From assembly GCF_030732225.1 (NCBI RefSeq), contig NZ_CP132230.1, forward strand, positions 1,979,001 through 2,043,000: DNA of 64,000 nt. Direction: 5' to 3'. This document shows, piece after piece, positions 46,082-55,433 of this stretch (positions within the stretch are counted from its first letter, which is position 1; every line of letters starts with the position of its first letter). The notes beneath the pieces are model-generated. The model saw only the letters and a program-made list of their open reading frames with translations, was not told the DNA's origin and made no database searches. The stretch comes from Streptococcus iniae (GTDB lineage: Bacteria; Bacillota; Bacilli; Lactobacillales; Streptococcaceae). Made by a program: the position numbers and the translations under genes.

Positions 46082-46552
46082 TTAGAAATGTCTTTTTTGA
46101 GCCTTCTTTTGGCAGTCTGGGCAAATGCCGTAAGCAATGATTGGAATCCGTGTGATTTGATAACCTGTCTGTTCAAAGGCTTCCTTTGCCACATCCATAA
46201 CATCAACATCCATGAAATCAGCAATTTTCCCACAAATTTCACAAACAGCATTAACATGCTGGTGCCCCATAAAATCATAGTAAGTTGTTAAGTCGTTGGA
46301 AATTTTAATTTCACTAACAAAGCCCTCATCTACTAAAACTTTTAAGTTATTATAAACAGTCGCAAGACTCATATTTGGAAAGTCATCTTTCAAATCACGA
46401 TAGATCCTATCAGCACTTGGATGCTCGGTTGATCTAATCATATAAGAAATGATTGCCTTACGCGTCTCTGTAATGCGAATATGTTTTTCTCTGAGATGCT
46501 CTAAAACATTTTCATAGGCATCTAAAGCTTGCTGATTATGCGAATGGACATC
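46082..46552 (-). CDS. perR: Peroxide-responsive repressor PerR
   Basis: PerR is the metal-dependent Fur-family regulator of oxidative-stress and metal genes; in pyogenic streptococci it is the main Fur member. The 156-residue form begins MDVHSHNQQALDAYENVLEH. It contains the winged helix (HPSADRIYRDLKDDFPNMSL then ATVYNNLKVLVDEG), the sensing-site residues in DFMGHQHVNAVCEICGKI, and the structural zinc cysteines CEIC and CPDC. The open frame extends 13 codons further up, but the ribosome site AGGAG and the known family N-terminus support 46552. Confidence 0.93.
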   Translation of the reverse strand, partial: DVHSHNQQALDAYENVLEHLREKHIRITETRKAIISYMIRSTEHPSADRIYRDLKDDFPNMSLATVYNNLKVLVDEGFVSEIKISNDLTTYYDFMGHQHVNAVCEICGKIADFMDVDVMDVAKEAFEQTGYQITRIPIIAYGICPDCQKKAQKRHF

Positions 46553-46611
46553 CATGTATGCATCTCTCCTAACTTTCATTTTAATAGACAAAAAGCCTTT
46601 ATTTTAATTGG

Positions 46612-47043
46612 CTATAAAACCAATTCCTTGTAATCAATTTTTAAACAACGGTTCATGACAATATCATGACGGTTATTAGCTCTTAATAGCTCTTCAGCCT
46701 CTTGACTCTCTAAACCTAGTTGTGCCCAGAAAACCTTAGCATCTGTTTCAAGAAAGTCATTAGCAACATCTAAAAGAGCTTGACTAGGCCTAAAAACATC
46801 AACGATATCAATAGCAACTGGCACTTCTTTTAGACTGGCATACACCACTTGACCGAGAATTTCTTGACCAGCACATGTGGGATTAACAGGAATAATCTGG
46901 TATCCCATAGCTTGCATGAATTTAGCAACCCTGTAAGCTGCAGACTCACTTCTTTGCGACAAGCCAACAACAGCAATAGTCTTAGCATGTTCCATATAGT
47001 CTTTAATACAATTCTCATTAGGATTTTGAAAAGCGTAAGCCAT
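46612..47043 (-). CDS. CoA-binding domain protein
   Basis: A 143-residue Rossmann-type protein of the YccU/CoA_binding family: TIAVVGLSQRSESAAYRVAKFMQAMG (about 23-48) is the nucleotide loop, with IPVNP following, DIVDVFRP (about 80) and a C-terminal NRCLKIDY. These small proteins bind CoA and their cellular role is unsettled. It lies between perR and polA on the same strand, with no sign of a dedicated operon. Confidence 0.85.
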   Translation of the reverse strand: MAYAFQNPNENCIKDYMEHAKTIAVVGLSQRSESAAYRVAKFMQAMGYQIIPVNPTCAGQEILGQVVYASLKEVPVAIDIVDVFRPSQALLDVANDFLETDAKVFWAQLGLESQEAEELLRANNRHDIVMNRCLKIDYKELVL

Positions 47044-47145
47044 TGTCCTATTTCCTCACTGTCACAAACTCCCCAAAGAGCATTTTCTCATATTATAACA
47101 TAAAAATGGCAATTCAGTAGCTTGAACCACTGACTAAATCAGTAT

Positions 47146-49788
47146 TTATTTTGCTTCATACCAACTTTGTCCAGCATTTTCATCAGCTCTCAAAGGTACA
47201 CTTAGAGCAACTGCCGCTTCCATGGTTTCCTTAACCAAAGCCTTAATAGCAGGCAATTCAGCCTCTGGGACCTCAAGAACTATCTCATCATGCACCTGCA
47301 AAAGCATACGACTCTCGAACTGCCCATCTGCCAAAGCTTTATCCAAATTAATCATTGCGATTTTAAGAATATCGGCTGCGCTGCCTTGAATAGGCGAATT
47401 AATGGCTGTACGCTCCGCAAAAGAACGGATATTGAAATTGCGAGAATTAATCTCCGGTAATTCACGACGGCGTTTAAACAAGGTTTCTACGTAGCCTTTG
47501 TCCTTAGCTTCGCGGACAACAGTATCCATATATGATTTAATGCCTGGGTACTGTTGGAAGTAAGTATCAATATAGTCCTTGGCCTGTTTACGACTAATCC
47601 CTAAATTGTTTGACAAGCCAAAATCTGAAATACCATACACAATGCCAAAATTGACAGCCTTAGCATTGCGACGGTCATTAGCTGTGACATCTTCTGGTTT
47701 TGCAATGCCAAAAACACGCATAGCCGTTGAGGTATGAATATCAGCATCTTCATTAAAAGCAGCAATCAAATGCTGATCACCTGAAATATGTGCTAACACA
47801 CGCAATTCAATCTGTGAATAGTCCGAACTTAACAAAAGAGAACCCTCTTTTGAAGCCGTAAAGGCTTTACGAATTAATCGCCCTTGTTCCAGACGAACAG
47901 GAATATTTTGCAAGTTAGGATCTGAACTTGATAAACGACCTGTTTGTGTCAAATCTTGCACATAACGGGTGTGGATTTTACCATCACTCATAATGTAATC
48001 TTGTAGACCAATAACATAAGTTGACTGCAACTTGGTGATTTGGCGGTAGTCCAAAATCTTAGCCACAATTGGCGCAATAGGTGCTAAGCGTTCCAAAACA
48101 TCAACTGCTGTTGAATAACCCGTTTTAGTTTTCTTGGTCATTTCAAGAGGCAACTGCATTTTTTCAAACAGAATAACCCCTAGTTGTTTCGGTGAATTAA
48201 TATTGAATTCTTCTCCAGCCATCTCATAGATTTCTTGTGTGAGACTTTCAATAATTATTTTATTTTGCTCCGCCATGTCAACTAAGCTCTCTTTATTGAC
48301 CTTAATGCCAGCAATTTCCATTTTAGCTAAGACGTTCGCTAAAGGAAGTTCAATGTCCGTAAAAAGTTCTGATTGTTGGTGTTCTTCTAGTTTCGCTAGC
48401 ATAGTAGCTCTGCTATCAACCAAGACCTTTACTTTACGTGCTAAATGATCAAGGAAAATAGCTTTTTCTGGAAAGGCCCGTTTGACACCTTTTCCATATA
48501 CAGCTTCATCACTTGCAAGGGTCATCGTCGTGTGTAGGCGAGCAATTGTTTCCAGTTCATTATCTTCAACATTAGACAAGAGGTAATTAGCTAAACGTGC
48601 ATCATAAGCAGCCGCAGGCACAGCAATCTCTAAATGGCTTAGGAGCACTTTTGCTCTCTTAAAATCATAGGTTGCCATTGGTTTAGCAAGAAAGGTTTTA
48701 AATAATGGGTCTTTGAGTAATTCTTGATTCTCAGAAACAAAAATCCTCTGGCTATTTCCCCATGCAAAAGCAGCAATAGACTCACGGTGATAATTCTCAT
48801 TTAAGACTTCAAAATAAATCACATCGTCATCTGCGAAATGCTCTTTTGTCAGTTGCTCTACTTCTTGGAAATTGATTTCTTCTTTTTCAGCTTCAGGCAT
48901 AGTTTGAGCAAGACCTGCTCTTAATTGATGAAAGCCCATGTCCTCATAAAAGGCAGCTAAAGTGTCAAGATTTGGTCCCTTATAAGCAAGATCATCCAAG
49001 CCAATTGTGATGGGGGAAGTGGTGTTAATTGTCGCCAAAGTTTTTGATAAGAAGGCTTGTTCTTTATCATTTATCAAGTTTTCCTTCATTTTTGACGCCT
49101 TAAAGCCATCAACATTCTCATAAATGCCTTCTAGGCTGCCAAATTCATGAAGCAATTTTAAACCTGTTTTTTCACCAATCTTAGTAACACCAGGAATATT
49201 ATCTGATTTGTCTCCCATAAGAGCTTTTAAATCAATAAATTGTGCTGGCGTTAAGCCCATTTTTTCCATCAAATAGGCGGGTGTGAACTCTTCAAATTCG
49301 GCTACGCCTTTTTTAGAAATTTCAACAACCGTATTTTCATCTGTTAGCTGGATCAAATCCTTATCACCGCTGACAATGGTAACGTCAAAGGGCACTTCTG
49401 TGCGTTCAGCCATCTTATCCAAAGTTCCGATAATGTCATCAGCTTCATAATTATCTAAGTCATAAAAGGGAACTCCAAGAGCCGTTAGCATTTCTCGGAT
49501 GTAAGGGAATTGCTCCCGAAATTCCTCAGGAGTTTTAGCACGACCAGCCTTGTAATCAGCAAACATTTCTGTACGAAAAGTTGTTTTGCCTGCATCAAAT
49601 GCCACTAAGATATGAGTGGGATCAACACGTTTCATCATATGGTCAAGCATCAAATGAAAACCATAGATGGCATTGGTGTGGAGACCTGCTTGATTTTTAA
49701 AGCGGTCAATTTGATTGTAAAGTGCAAAAAAAGCACGAAAAGCTACTGAAGAGCCATCAATTAATAATAATCTGTTCTTTTTATCCAT
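47146..49788 (-). CDS. polA: DNA polymerase I
   Basis: PolI fills gaps in repair and removes RNA primers. The 880-residue protein has the 5'-3' exonuclease (about 1-290: LLLIDGSSVAFRAF, NYEADDIIGTL, VSGDKDLIQL, GDKSDNIPGV), a middle domain lacking the usual proofreading acidic residues as in other Gram-positive PolI, and the polymerase domain with DYSQIELRVLAH (about 655), RNAKAVNFGIVYG (about 708) and QVHDEIVLEVP (about 832). I use the ATG at 49788: the further upstream in-frame ATG (49806) lies within the promoter. Confidence 0.97.
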   Translation of the reverse strand: MDKKNRLLLIDGSSVAFRAFFALYNQIDRFKNQAGLHTNAIYGFHLMLDHMMKRVDPTHILVAFDAGKTTFRTEMFADYKAGRAKTPEEFREQFPYIREMLTALGVPFYDLDNYEADDIIGTLDKMAERTEVPFDVTIVSGDKDLIQLTDENTVVEISKKGVAEFEEFTPAYLMEKMGLTPAQFIDLKALMGDKSDNIPGVTKIGEKTGLKLLHEFGSLEGIYENVDGFKASKMKENLINDKEQAFLSKTLATINTTSPITIGLDDLAYKGPNLDTLAAFYEDMGFHQLRAGLAQTMPEAEKEEINFQEVEQLTKEHFADDDVIYFEVLNENYHRESIAAFAWGNSQRIFVSENQELLKDPLFKTFLAKPMATYDFKRAKVLLSHLEIAVPAAAYDARLANYLLSNVEDNELETIARLHTTMTLASDEAVYGKGVKRAFPEKAIFLDHLARKVKVLVDSRATMLAKLEEHQQSELFTDIELPLANVLAKMEIAGIKVNKESLVDMAEQNKIIIESLTQEIYEMAGEEFNINSPKQLGVILFEKMQLPLEMTKKTKTGYSTAVDVLERLAPIAPIVAKILDYRQITKLQSTYVIGLQDYIMSDGKIHTRYVQDLTQTGRLSSSDPNLQNIPVRLEQGRLIRKAFTASKEGSLLLSSDYSQIELRVLAHISGDQHLIAAFNEDADIHTSTAMRVFGIAKPEDVTANDRRNAKAVNFGIVYGISDFGLSNNLGISRKQAKDYIDTYFQQYPGIKSYMDTVVREAKDKGYVETLFKRRRELPEINSRNFNIRSFAERTAINSPIQGSAADILKIAMINLDKALADGQFESRMLLQVHDEIVLEVPEAELPAIKALVKETMEAAVALSVPLRADENAGQSWYEAK

Positions 49789-49794
49789 AGCCCT

Positions 49795-49803
49795 ATTATA
49801 GCA
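49795..49803 (-). promoter_or_regulatory. Extended -10 promoter of polA
   Basis: On the minus strand TG-C-TATAAT (49803-49795) ends six bases before the ATG at 49788, placing transcription start at or next to the start codon. The hairpin AGCCT/AGGCT just upstream is not T-tailed. Confidence 0.7.
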
Positions 49804-49851
49804 CAAGCTATCAGCCTTTTAGGCTAGAAAGAATCTTTAATTACCGATAAA

Positions 49852-49885
49852 AAACCTTCTAAAGCCAAATAGCTTTAGAAGGTTT
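49852..49885 (-). terminator. Terminator of the opu operon
   Basis: AAACCTTCTAAAGC (49852-49865) pairs perfectly with GCTTTAGAAGGTTT (49872-49885). On the minus strand six T follow. Confidence 0.88.
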
Positions 49886-49899
49886 GGTTAAACATAGAC

Positions 49900-51633
49900 T
49901 TAATGAGTCCATTTAGCAACTTTGTCTTGATTTTCTTTAATCCATTTTTTAGCAGCTGCTTCTGGTGTCATTCCTTTATTGATATCAAGCATGACTTTTT
50001 CCATATCTTCTTTCGTCCAGTTAAACTTATCAATGATTTTGTATAGTTCAGGTTTATCTTTTTTCAAGCCTTTACGTGCAATGGTATTGATATTTTCTGA
50101 CGAACCATAGGATTTTTTGGGATCCTCAAGGTATTTCAAATCATACTTAGCAAACATCCAGTGAGGAGACCAGCCGGTAATGACAATCTCTTCTTTTTTC
50201 TTGATGGCCTGATCAAGGGCTGTTGTCATAGCACCTGTTGAAGCAGATGTCACTTCCCAATCCGACAAATTAGCGTAATCTTTTTGGGATTGCTTGGCGG
50301 CAGACATAATCCCTGCACCAGGCTCAATCCCTGTAATTTTTTGTTGTGCTTCTTTGCTTAAATCTTCAATGCTATTAACAGTTGTCATATAGCTTGGAAC
50401 AACCAAACCTAATTTTGTTCCTTTTAAATTAGGTCCTAAATCATCAAGTTTAGATTTGTATTTTTCATATTGCTTACCATGGGTAACTGGCAACCATGCA
50501 CTGGTTGAAAAATCAGCATTCCCATTAGCAACTGTTTGCCACATGATGGCATTGTCAAGGGGCGTCATTTCAACATCAAAGCCTTCTTGTTTTAAAACTT
50601 GGGCAATAACATGTGTTGAAGAGACTTCTGAATCCCACTGTACATAAGCAATTTTAACTTTTTCACCTTTTCCTGCACCAGACGAAGTCATTGTCACAAT
50701 GGTTTTACCAAGAGCAGCAAAAATGATAATGATAAGCGTCGCTATACCAACCCATTTGGTCACTTTACCAGATTTAACTTTATCCTCAGCTGGAGTGTTA
50801 AAAATTTGTGTAATACGATCCAAAATAATAGCTAAAATAACCAAGGCTAAGCCCGATACAAAACCTGATCCGATATCAGCATGTTGCAGTGCAGACAAGA
50901 CTTCACGTCCAAGACCAGGTGCACCGATCATTGACCCTGTTACAACCATAGATAAGGCTAGCATCATGGTTTGGTTAACACCAGCCATAATCGTATTTTT
51001 AGCCAGTGGCAATTCTACTTTAAAGAGTTTTTGTTTAGCCGTTGACCCAAAAGCATCAGAAGCTTCTACCAATTCTGTTGAAATCTCACGAATACCTAGA
51101 TTGGTGAAACGAACAGTTGGAGGTAAGGCAAAGATTACAGAGGCAAAAACCCCAGGAACCATACCAATTCCAAAGAAAGCAACTGCTGGAATCAAGTAAA
51201 CAAAAGCAGGCATGGTTTGCATAAAGTCCAAGATTGGATTTACAATCTGACGCACTTTAGCATTTTTAGCCATCCAAATTCCTAAAGGAATACCAATCAC
51301 AATCGAAATCAGACTGGCTACTAAAACTAAGGTAAAAGTGTTTATTAATTGCTCCCAAAGACCTTGATTATAAATAAACAAGAGACCTAAGAAAGTAAAG
51401 ACGGGTAAGGGCCATTTTCTCTTTGCTAAGAAAAAGATAGCTAGCGTCACTAATGCAATAAAAAGTAGTGGTGGAATAAAAAGCAAGGTGCTCGTCATCC
51501 AATCCATTAAGAAACTTCCGATGGTTTGCATGACATCAAACAAACCTGCAAAAGTTTTAGTTAGCCATTCCGTTATTTCCTCAACCAGCTTGGCTACTGG
51601 CAATTTATGTTGTAGTATATTCTCCAAAATCAT
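49900..51633 (-). CDS. opuABC: Glycine-betaine ABC transporter, fused permease and substrate-binding protein
   Basis: A 577-residue fusion. Residues about 1-300 form the permease with several helices and the inner EAA-type loop (EASDAFGSTAKQKLFKVELP). Residues about 320-577 are an extracellular substrate-binding domain (IAYVQWDSEVSSTHVIAQVL, VANGNADFSTSAWLPVTHGK, GWSPHWMFAKYDLKYLEDP) of the OpuAC type, whose Trp residues would form the betaine box. The ATPase is encoded directly upstream, 18 bases away. The system imports osmoprotectants on hyperosmotic shock. The fusion is usual in streptococci and lactococci. Confidence 0.92.
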   Translation of the reverse strand: MILENILQHKLPVAKLVEEITEWLTKTFAGLFDVMQTIGSFLMDWMTSTLLFIPPLLFIALVTLAIFFLAKRKWPLPVFTFLGLLFIYNQGLWEQLINTFTLVLVASLISIVIGIPLGIWMAKNAKVRQIVNPILDFMQTMPAFVYLIPAVAFFGIGMVPGVFASVIFALPPTVRFTNLGIREISTELVEASDAFGSTAKQKLFKVELPLAKNTIMAGVNQTMMLALSMVVTGSMIGAPGLGREVLSALQHADIGSGFVSGLALVILAIILDRITQIFNTPAEDKVKSGKVTKWVGIATLIIIIFAALGKTIVTMTSSGAGKGEKVKIAYVQWDSEVSSTHVIAQVLKQEGFDVEMTPLDNAIMWQTVANGNADFSTSAWLPVTHGKQYEKYKSKLDDLGPNLKGTKLGLVVPSYMTTVNSIEDLSKEAQQKITGIEPGAGIMSAAKQSQKDYANLSDWEVTSASTGAMTTALDQAIKKKEEIVITGWSPHWMFAKYDLKYLEDPKKSYGSSENINTIARKGLKKDKPELYKIIDKFNWTKEDMEKVMLDINKGMTPEAAAKKWIKENQDKVAKWTH

Positions 51634-51651
51634 ATCTCCCTTTCGTTCCTA

Positions 51652-52878
51652 TTACACTTGTTCTTTTTCCAGTGTATCTGCACTTGTTTGATCATCTTCT
51701 TGAATGTTAGCCAAAGCTTCAATAACACGTCCTCGGATAATAACCCCAAGTAAACGGTTATTTGCATCTGTTACTGCAATTGGTGTTGATGAATCATAGA
51801 TTAGTGGCAAGATATCTGTAATAATAGTATCTTCTGTTACTGTGATAACATCACGGTCAATAACTTCTGAAAGTGCCAGCCCTTTTTTACGCGCCTCAAT
51901 AGCAGCATCAGCTGTTAGGGTTCCAACTAATTGACGGCGACGATTTGTAGCCATTAACATGGACACTTCTTCTGTATGCATTCTATTTAATGCCACCTGT
52001 GGCCCATCAATTTCAACAGTTGTTGTAATGGGTTTAATCATAATATTTTGAGCTGTTAAGACCTTAGATCTGTCTACATCTTCAACGAACTCACGAACAA
52101 AGTCATTAGCAGGGTTGGTTAAAATTTCCTCTCCTGTGCCAATTTGCATGATTTGCCCATCTTTCATAAGAGCAATACGGTCACCAATTCTAAGAGCTTC
52201 ATTTAAGTCATGACTGATAAAGATAATGGTTTGCCCCATGGTGCTTTGCAACTCAATCAATTCATCTTGCATTTCACGTCTAATCAAGGGGTCAAGTGCT
52301 GAGAAGGCCTCATCCATTAATAGAATTTTAGGACCATTAGCCAGTGCACGCGCCAAACCTACGCGTTGTTGCATCCCACCTGATAATTGGTTAGGGTATT
52401 GATCTTTAAAACTAAGTAGACCAGCATTATCCAAAGCTTTTTCAGCTAATGTTTGACGTTCAGCTTTTGGCACTCCACGCAACTCCAAACCAAATTCCGT
52501 ATTTTCTAAAATGGTTTTATGTGGAAACAAGGCGAAACTTTGAAAAACCATGTTGATGTCATGACGACGGACATGACGCAAATTTTCCGTACTCATTTTA
52601 GAAATATCCTCACCAGCTAATTCAATACTTCCTGATGATGGTTCAATTAAACGGTTGAGCATTCGAACAAGTGTTGATTTACCACTTCCTGAAAGCCCCA
52701 TAATAACGAAGATTTCTCCTTCTTTAACATCAAAATTAGCATCGTAGACACCAACTGTTGAGCCGGTTTTTTTCAATATCTCCGTTTTACTTTTTCCTTG
52801 CTTAACCATTTCTAGCGCAGCCTTTTGTTTTTTTCCAAAGACTTTTGTTAAGTGTTTAACTTCTAAAATATTTCCCAT
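51652..52878 (-). CDS. opuAA: Glycine-betaine ABC transporter ATPase with CBS domains
   Basis: The 408-residue ATPase has Walker [10 protein letters not shown] (about 63), signature LSGGMQQR (about 170), Walker [14 protein letters not shown] (about 190), and two C-terminal CBS domains (about 280-400) that sense ionic strength in OpuA. It is the first gene of the operon. I chose the ATG at 52878 ([10 protein letters not shown]), preceded by AAGGAAGG; the open frame extends seven codons upstream across that site. It energises the fused transporter downstream. Confidence 0.93.
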   Translation of the reverse strand: MGNILEVKHLTKVFGKKQKAALEMVKQGKSKTEILKKTGSTVGVYDANFDVKEGEIFVIMGLSGSGKSTLVRMLNRLIEPSSGSIELAGEDISKMSTENLRHVRRHDINMVFQSFALFPHKTILENTEFGLELRGVPKAERQTLAEKALDNAGLLSFKDQYPNQLSGGMQQRVGLARALANGPKILLMDEAFSALDPLIRREMQDELIELQSTMGQTIIFISHDLNEALRIGDRIALMKDGQIMQIGTGEEILTNPANDFVREFVEDVDRSKVLTAQNIMIKPITTTVEIDGPQVALNRMHTEEVSMLMATNRRRQLVGTLTADAAIEARKKGLALSEVIDRDVITVTEDTIITDILPLIYDSSTPIAVTDANNRLLGVIIRGRVIEALANIQEDDQTSADTLEKEQV

Positions 52879-52953
52879 TATAAACCTTCCTTTTAACATG
52901 TTTTCGTATAAATAACTTGTGTCTTATCTGATTTTTAAAAACAGAACATTTTC

Positions 52954-52982
52954 ATAATATCACGTGTGGTCACTTTTGTCAA
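52954..52982 (-). promoter_or_regulatory. Promoter of the opu operon
   Basis: On the minus strand TTGACA (52977-52982), 17 bases, TATTAT (52954-52959); leader about 70 bases. Confidence 0.75.
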
Positions 52983-53091
52983 AAAATAAACCTTTCAAAA
53001 ACCCTTATTTTACAAGGAAATCGTTTACAGTTAAAGGAATTGAATACTCTAATTATTCTGACAAAATAAAAAAATCTACAAAGTGACCTCA

Positions 53092-53116
53092 CAAAAAACC
53101 AACAGCAAAGGCTGTT
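53092..53116 (-). terminator. Terminator of the lipid-kinase gene
   Basis: On the minus strand AACAGC (53111-53116) pairs with GCTGTT (53101-53106), followed by GGTTTTTTG. It sits directly after the stop codon. Confidence 0.75.
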
Positions 53117-53121
53117 GTTTT

Positions 53122-54006
53122 CTAATATTTATAAACCATCAAATGACTTGGTAAAACTTTTACGTTTAAAGGTAATTTTGGACCTGGATCTCCATCTAGA
53201 TTACTTTCTAATTGACCACCCTCGACAGAAATGGTGACTTCTTTAACCTTTTGATAAGTAACAGCATCATTATTAGACATATTTTTACTTAAAAGTTTAG
53301 GTAGAGCCGTCATCGTTTCAATAGCTGACTTATCTTTTGTAAAGACTAAGTGAAGGTAACCGTCATTAACGCTTGCATCTGGGGTAATCCGATCAAAACC
53401 ACCTATCGAATTTGTTAAAGCAAGCAATACCAATGAACTGATGAAGCTTGCTTCTTGCCCATCACTTGTAATAGTGAAGGTGTAGCTTTTGTTCTTCAGA
53501 ATATTTTTAAGGCCCGATAAAAAATATGCCAGAGGTCCTAAGACTGTTTTTTCCTTATCATCAACATTATTGATGGATTCAGGAATACTACCAATAGCTA
53601 AAATATTAGTAAAGTAACGATCATTAACCTTTGCAATATCTAAAGTTTGTGTTTTGGTGAAATCTAATGCCTCAACTGCTTCTTCTGGATCCAAAGGCAT
53701 TTGCAAAGCTCTAGCTAAGTCATTGACTGTTCCCAAGGGAAAAAAACCGAAAGTCGGACGATAGCTCTCTTCAGCTAATCCACTAACCCCTTCATTAACA
53801 GTTCCATCACCACCCATGACAAAAACACTTTCATAAGAAGCCCTTGCTGCAGTTTGAGCAAAGCGCTTCGCATCTCCTTCTTTTTCAGTATAGCGGACAT
53901 CAACCTGATCAAAATAAGTAGCTAATTTTGATTTTGCAATCTTTTCAAAGGCTTTGGCCTTTTCACCACCCGAAGCAGGATTGACAATTAACATGACTTT
54001 TTTCAT
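53122..54006 (-). CDS. Diacylglycerol kinase family lipid kinase (DagK/YegS type)
   Basis: A 294-residue soluble kinase with the catalytic-domain opening IVNPASGGEKA, the nucleotide motif VMGGDGTVNEGVSGL (about 62) and PLGTVNDLARAL (about 91), a beta-rich second domain, and the C-terminal LESNLDGDPGPKLPLNVKVLP. It would phosphorylate diacylglycerol or a related lipid, recycling the diacylglycerol released by lipoteichoic-acid synthesis. Substrate specificity cannot be read from the sequence. Single gene with its own terminator. Confidence 0.85.
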   Translation of the reverse strand: MKKVMLIVNPASGGEKAKAFEKIAKSKLATYFDQVDVRYTEKEGDAKRFAQTAARASYESVFVMGGDGTVNEGVSGLAEESYRPTFGFFPLGTVNDLARALQMPLDPEEAVEALDFTKTQTLDIAKVNDRYFTNILAIGSIPESINNVDDKEKTVLGPLAYFLSGLKNILKNKSYTFTITSDGQEASFISSLVLLALTNSIGGFDRITPDASVNDGYLHLVFTKDKSAIETMTALPKLLSKNMSNNDAVTYQKVKEVTISVEGGQLESNLDGDPGPKLPLNVKVLPSHLMVYKY

Positions 54007-54076
54007 TTTATTTCCCCCTATATCTCTTTTTTATATTTTAACATAGCTTAGTGTCAATGAGCTTTTTTGAAACGCA

Positions 54077-54210
54077 AAGGGGCTGGGCAAAAAGTCGAAA
54101 TCTCATTGATTTTTTCAAATTTCCGAAATAAGAAACCGCATGAAATCAACGTTTGTAAACGAAAGATTTCATGCGGTTTTGTTTATATTAGGCTTTTTGC
54201 CCAGCCCCTT
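54077..54210. repeat. Nested palindrome after ulaG (terminator or mobile palindromic element)
   Basis: The outer 18-base arms, AAGGGGCTGGGCAAAAAG (54077-54094) and CTTTTTGCCCAGCCCCTT (54193-54210), are perfectly complementary. Inside, AAACCGCATGAAATC (54133-54147) and GATTTCATGCGGTTT (54165-54179) are a second perfect pair, with CGTTT/AAACG at the tip. The inner hairpin is followed by T-rich sequence on both strands, so it can terminate ulaG. The 217-base gap holds nothing else recognised. Confidence 0.8.
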
Positions 54211-54223
54211 AAAATAGAATATC

Positions 54224-55315
54224 TTATAGAAGTGCTTTGAATTGAATGTTTGAATCTTCTAAGAAGCAATCATCAAACCCACGTGGGTGATGGTATTCAA
54301 TTCTGTCTTTGTCCATTGGGTAAGTGTATTGTCCACCAACTTCCCAAATGAAAGGATGGAAATCATATTGCAAACGTTCTTTGCGCATTTTCCATAGTTC
54401 AAGAATTTCATCTGTTGATGCCATAAAGTTTGACCAGATATCATAGTGAACAGGGATAATAACTTTGGCACGGAGATTTTCTGCCATTCTAAGCAAGTCA
54501 ACCGATGTCATTTTATCTTGAATACCAAGTGGGTTTTCACCATAGTTATTCAATGCAACATCAATCTTAAAGTCACGACCATGTTTTGCAAAGTAGTTTG
54601 AGAAATGTGAATCTGCGCCATGATAGATTGTTCCACCAGGAGTTTCAAACACATAGTTAACAGCCTTGCGAGCCATTTCGTCATCTGTAACAGCAAGTCC
54701 AGCTAATTCACCGCCTTTAGCATCTGCACCCTCAACAGGTAAGGTTACAAGACACGTGCGGTCAAAAGATTCAACAGCTGTAACTTTCATGTCTTTAATT
54801 TCAAAGCTATCACCTGGTTTAACGATCATGATGCGTTCTTCAGGAACACCCCATTTTTTCCAGATTTCACCACATTCATAGGGTCCAACAAATTTAACAT
54901 GGTCCAATTTAGGGTTATTAATAATAGCTGCCGCAGTGTTAATATCGATATGGTCACTATGGAAATGAGAAACTAAGTAGTAGTCTAGCTCATTGATTGC
55001 AAAAGGATCAATAACCATTGGTTGCACACGTAGGTTTGGTTGTAACTTACGCACACCAGCCATGTTAGCCATTTGGTGACCACGAACCATGTCTTTAACT
55101 TTTTTAGTTGATTTTCCACGGTTTGACCATAAATCCATTACAATATTTGCACCACCTGGTGTTTTAACCCAAATACCACAGTTGCCTAACCACCACATTG
55201 AAAAGTTATTTTCAGGAACAACTGCTTCTTCAATTTCTTCATTCAACCATGTGCCCCATTCTGGGAATGTGCTTAAAATCCATGATTCACGAGTAATGTC
55301 TTGTACTTTTGCCAT
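54224..55315 (-). CDS. ulaG: L-ascorbate-6-phosphate lactonase
   Basis: UlaG opens the lactone ring of L-ascorbate-6-phosphate in anaerobic ascorbate use. The 363-residue protein has the family N-terminus (ESWILSTFPEWGTWLNEEIE), NCGIWVKTPGGANIVMDLW, the metal motif HFHSDHIDINTAA (about 116), DRTCLVTLPVEG and HGADSHFSNYF (about 232), and HYDIWSNFMAS (about 290). The ula PTS and aldolase genes are not adjacent, so it may serve a system elsewhere or a lactone of the catabolic cluster 2 kb away. It has GGAGG before its ATG. Confidence 0.9.
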   Translation of the reverse strand: MAKVQDITRESWILSTFPEWGTWLNEEIEEAVVPENNFSMWWLGNCGIWVKTPGGANIVMDLWSNRGKSTKKVKDMVRGHQMANMAGVRKLQPNLRVQPMVIDPFAINELDYYLVSHFHSDHIDINTAAAIINNPKLDHVKFVGPYECGEIWKKWGVPEERIMIVKPGDSFEIKDMKVTAVESFDRTCLVTLPVEGADAKGGELAGLAVTDDEMARKAVNYVFETPGGTIYHGADSHFSNYFAKHGRDFKIDVALNNYGENPLGIQDKMTSVDLLRMAENLRAKVIIPVHYDIWSNFMASTDEILELWKMRKERLQYDFHPFIWEVGGQYTYPMDKDRIEYHHPRGFDDCFLEDSNIQFKALL

Positions 55316-55433
55316 TAATAGCTTCCTCCAATTATTATATCTACATTAAGTATAAGCTTCCTAAGGAACTTTAAAAAGACCAAGTCTCACACATCCTTGT
55401 GTTCAAAAATAGACGGTTACTTTTAACCAACCG

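Noticed and set aside
49789-49806. Upstream start codon of polA
   Set aside because: It lies within the -10 region of the polA promoter, and the known family N-terminus begins at 49788.
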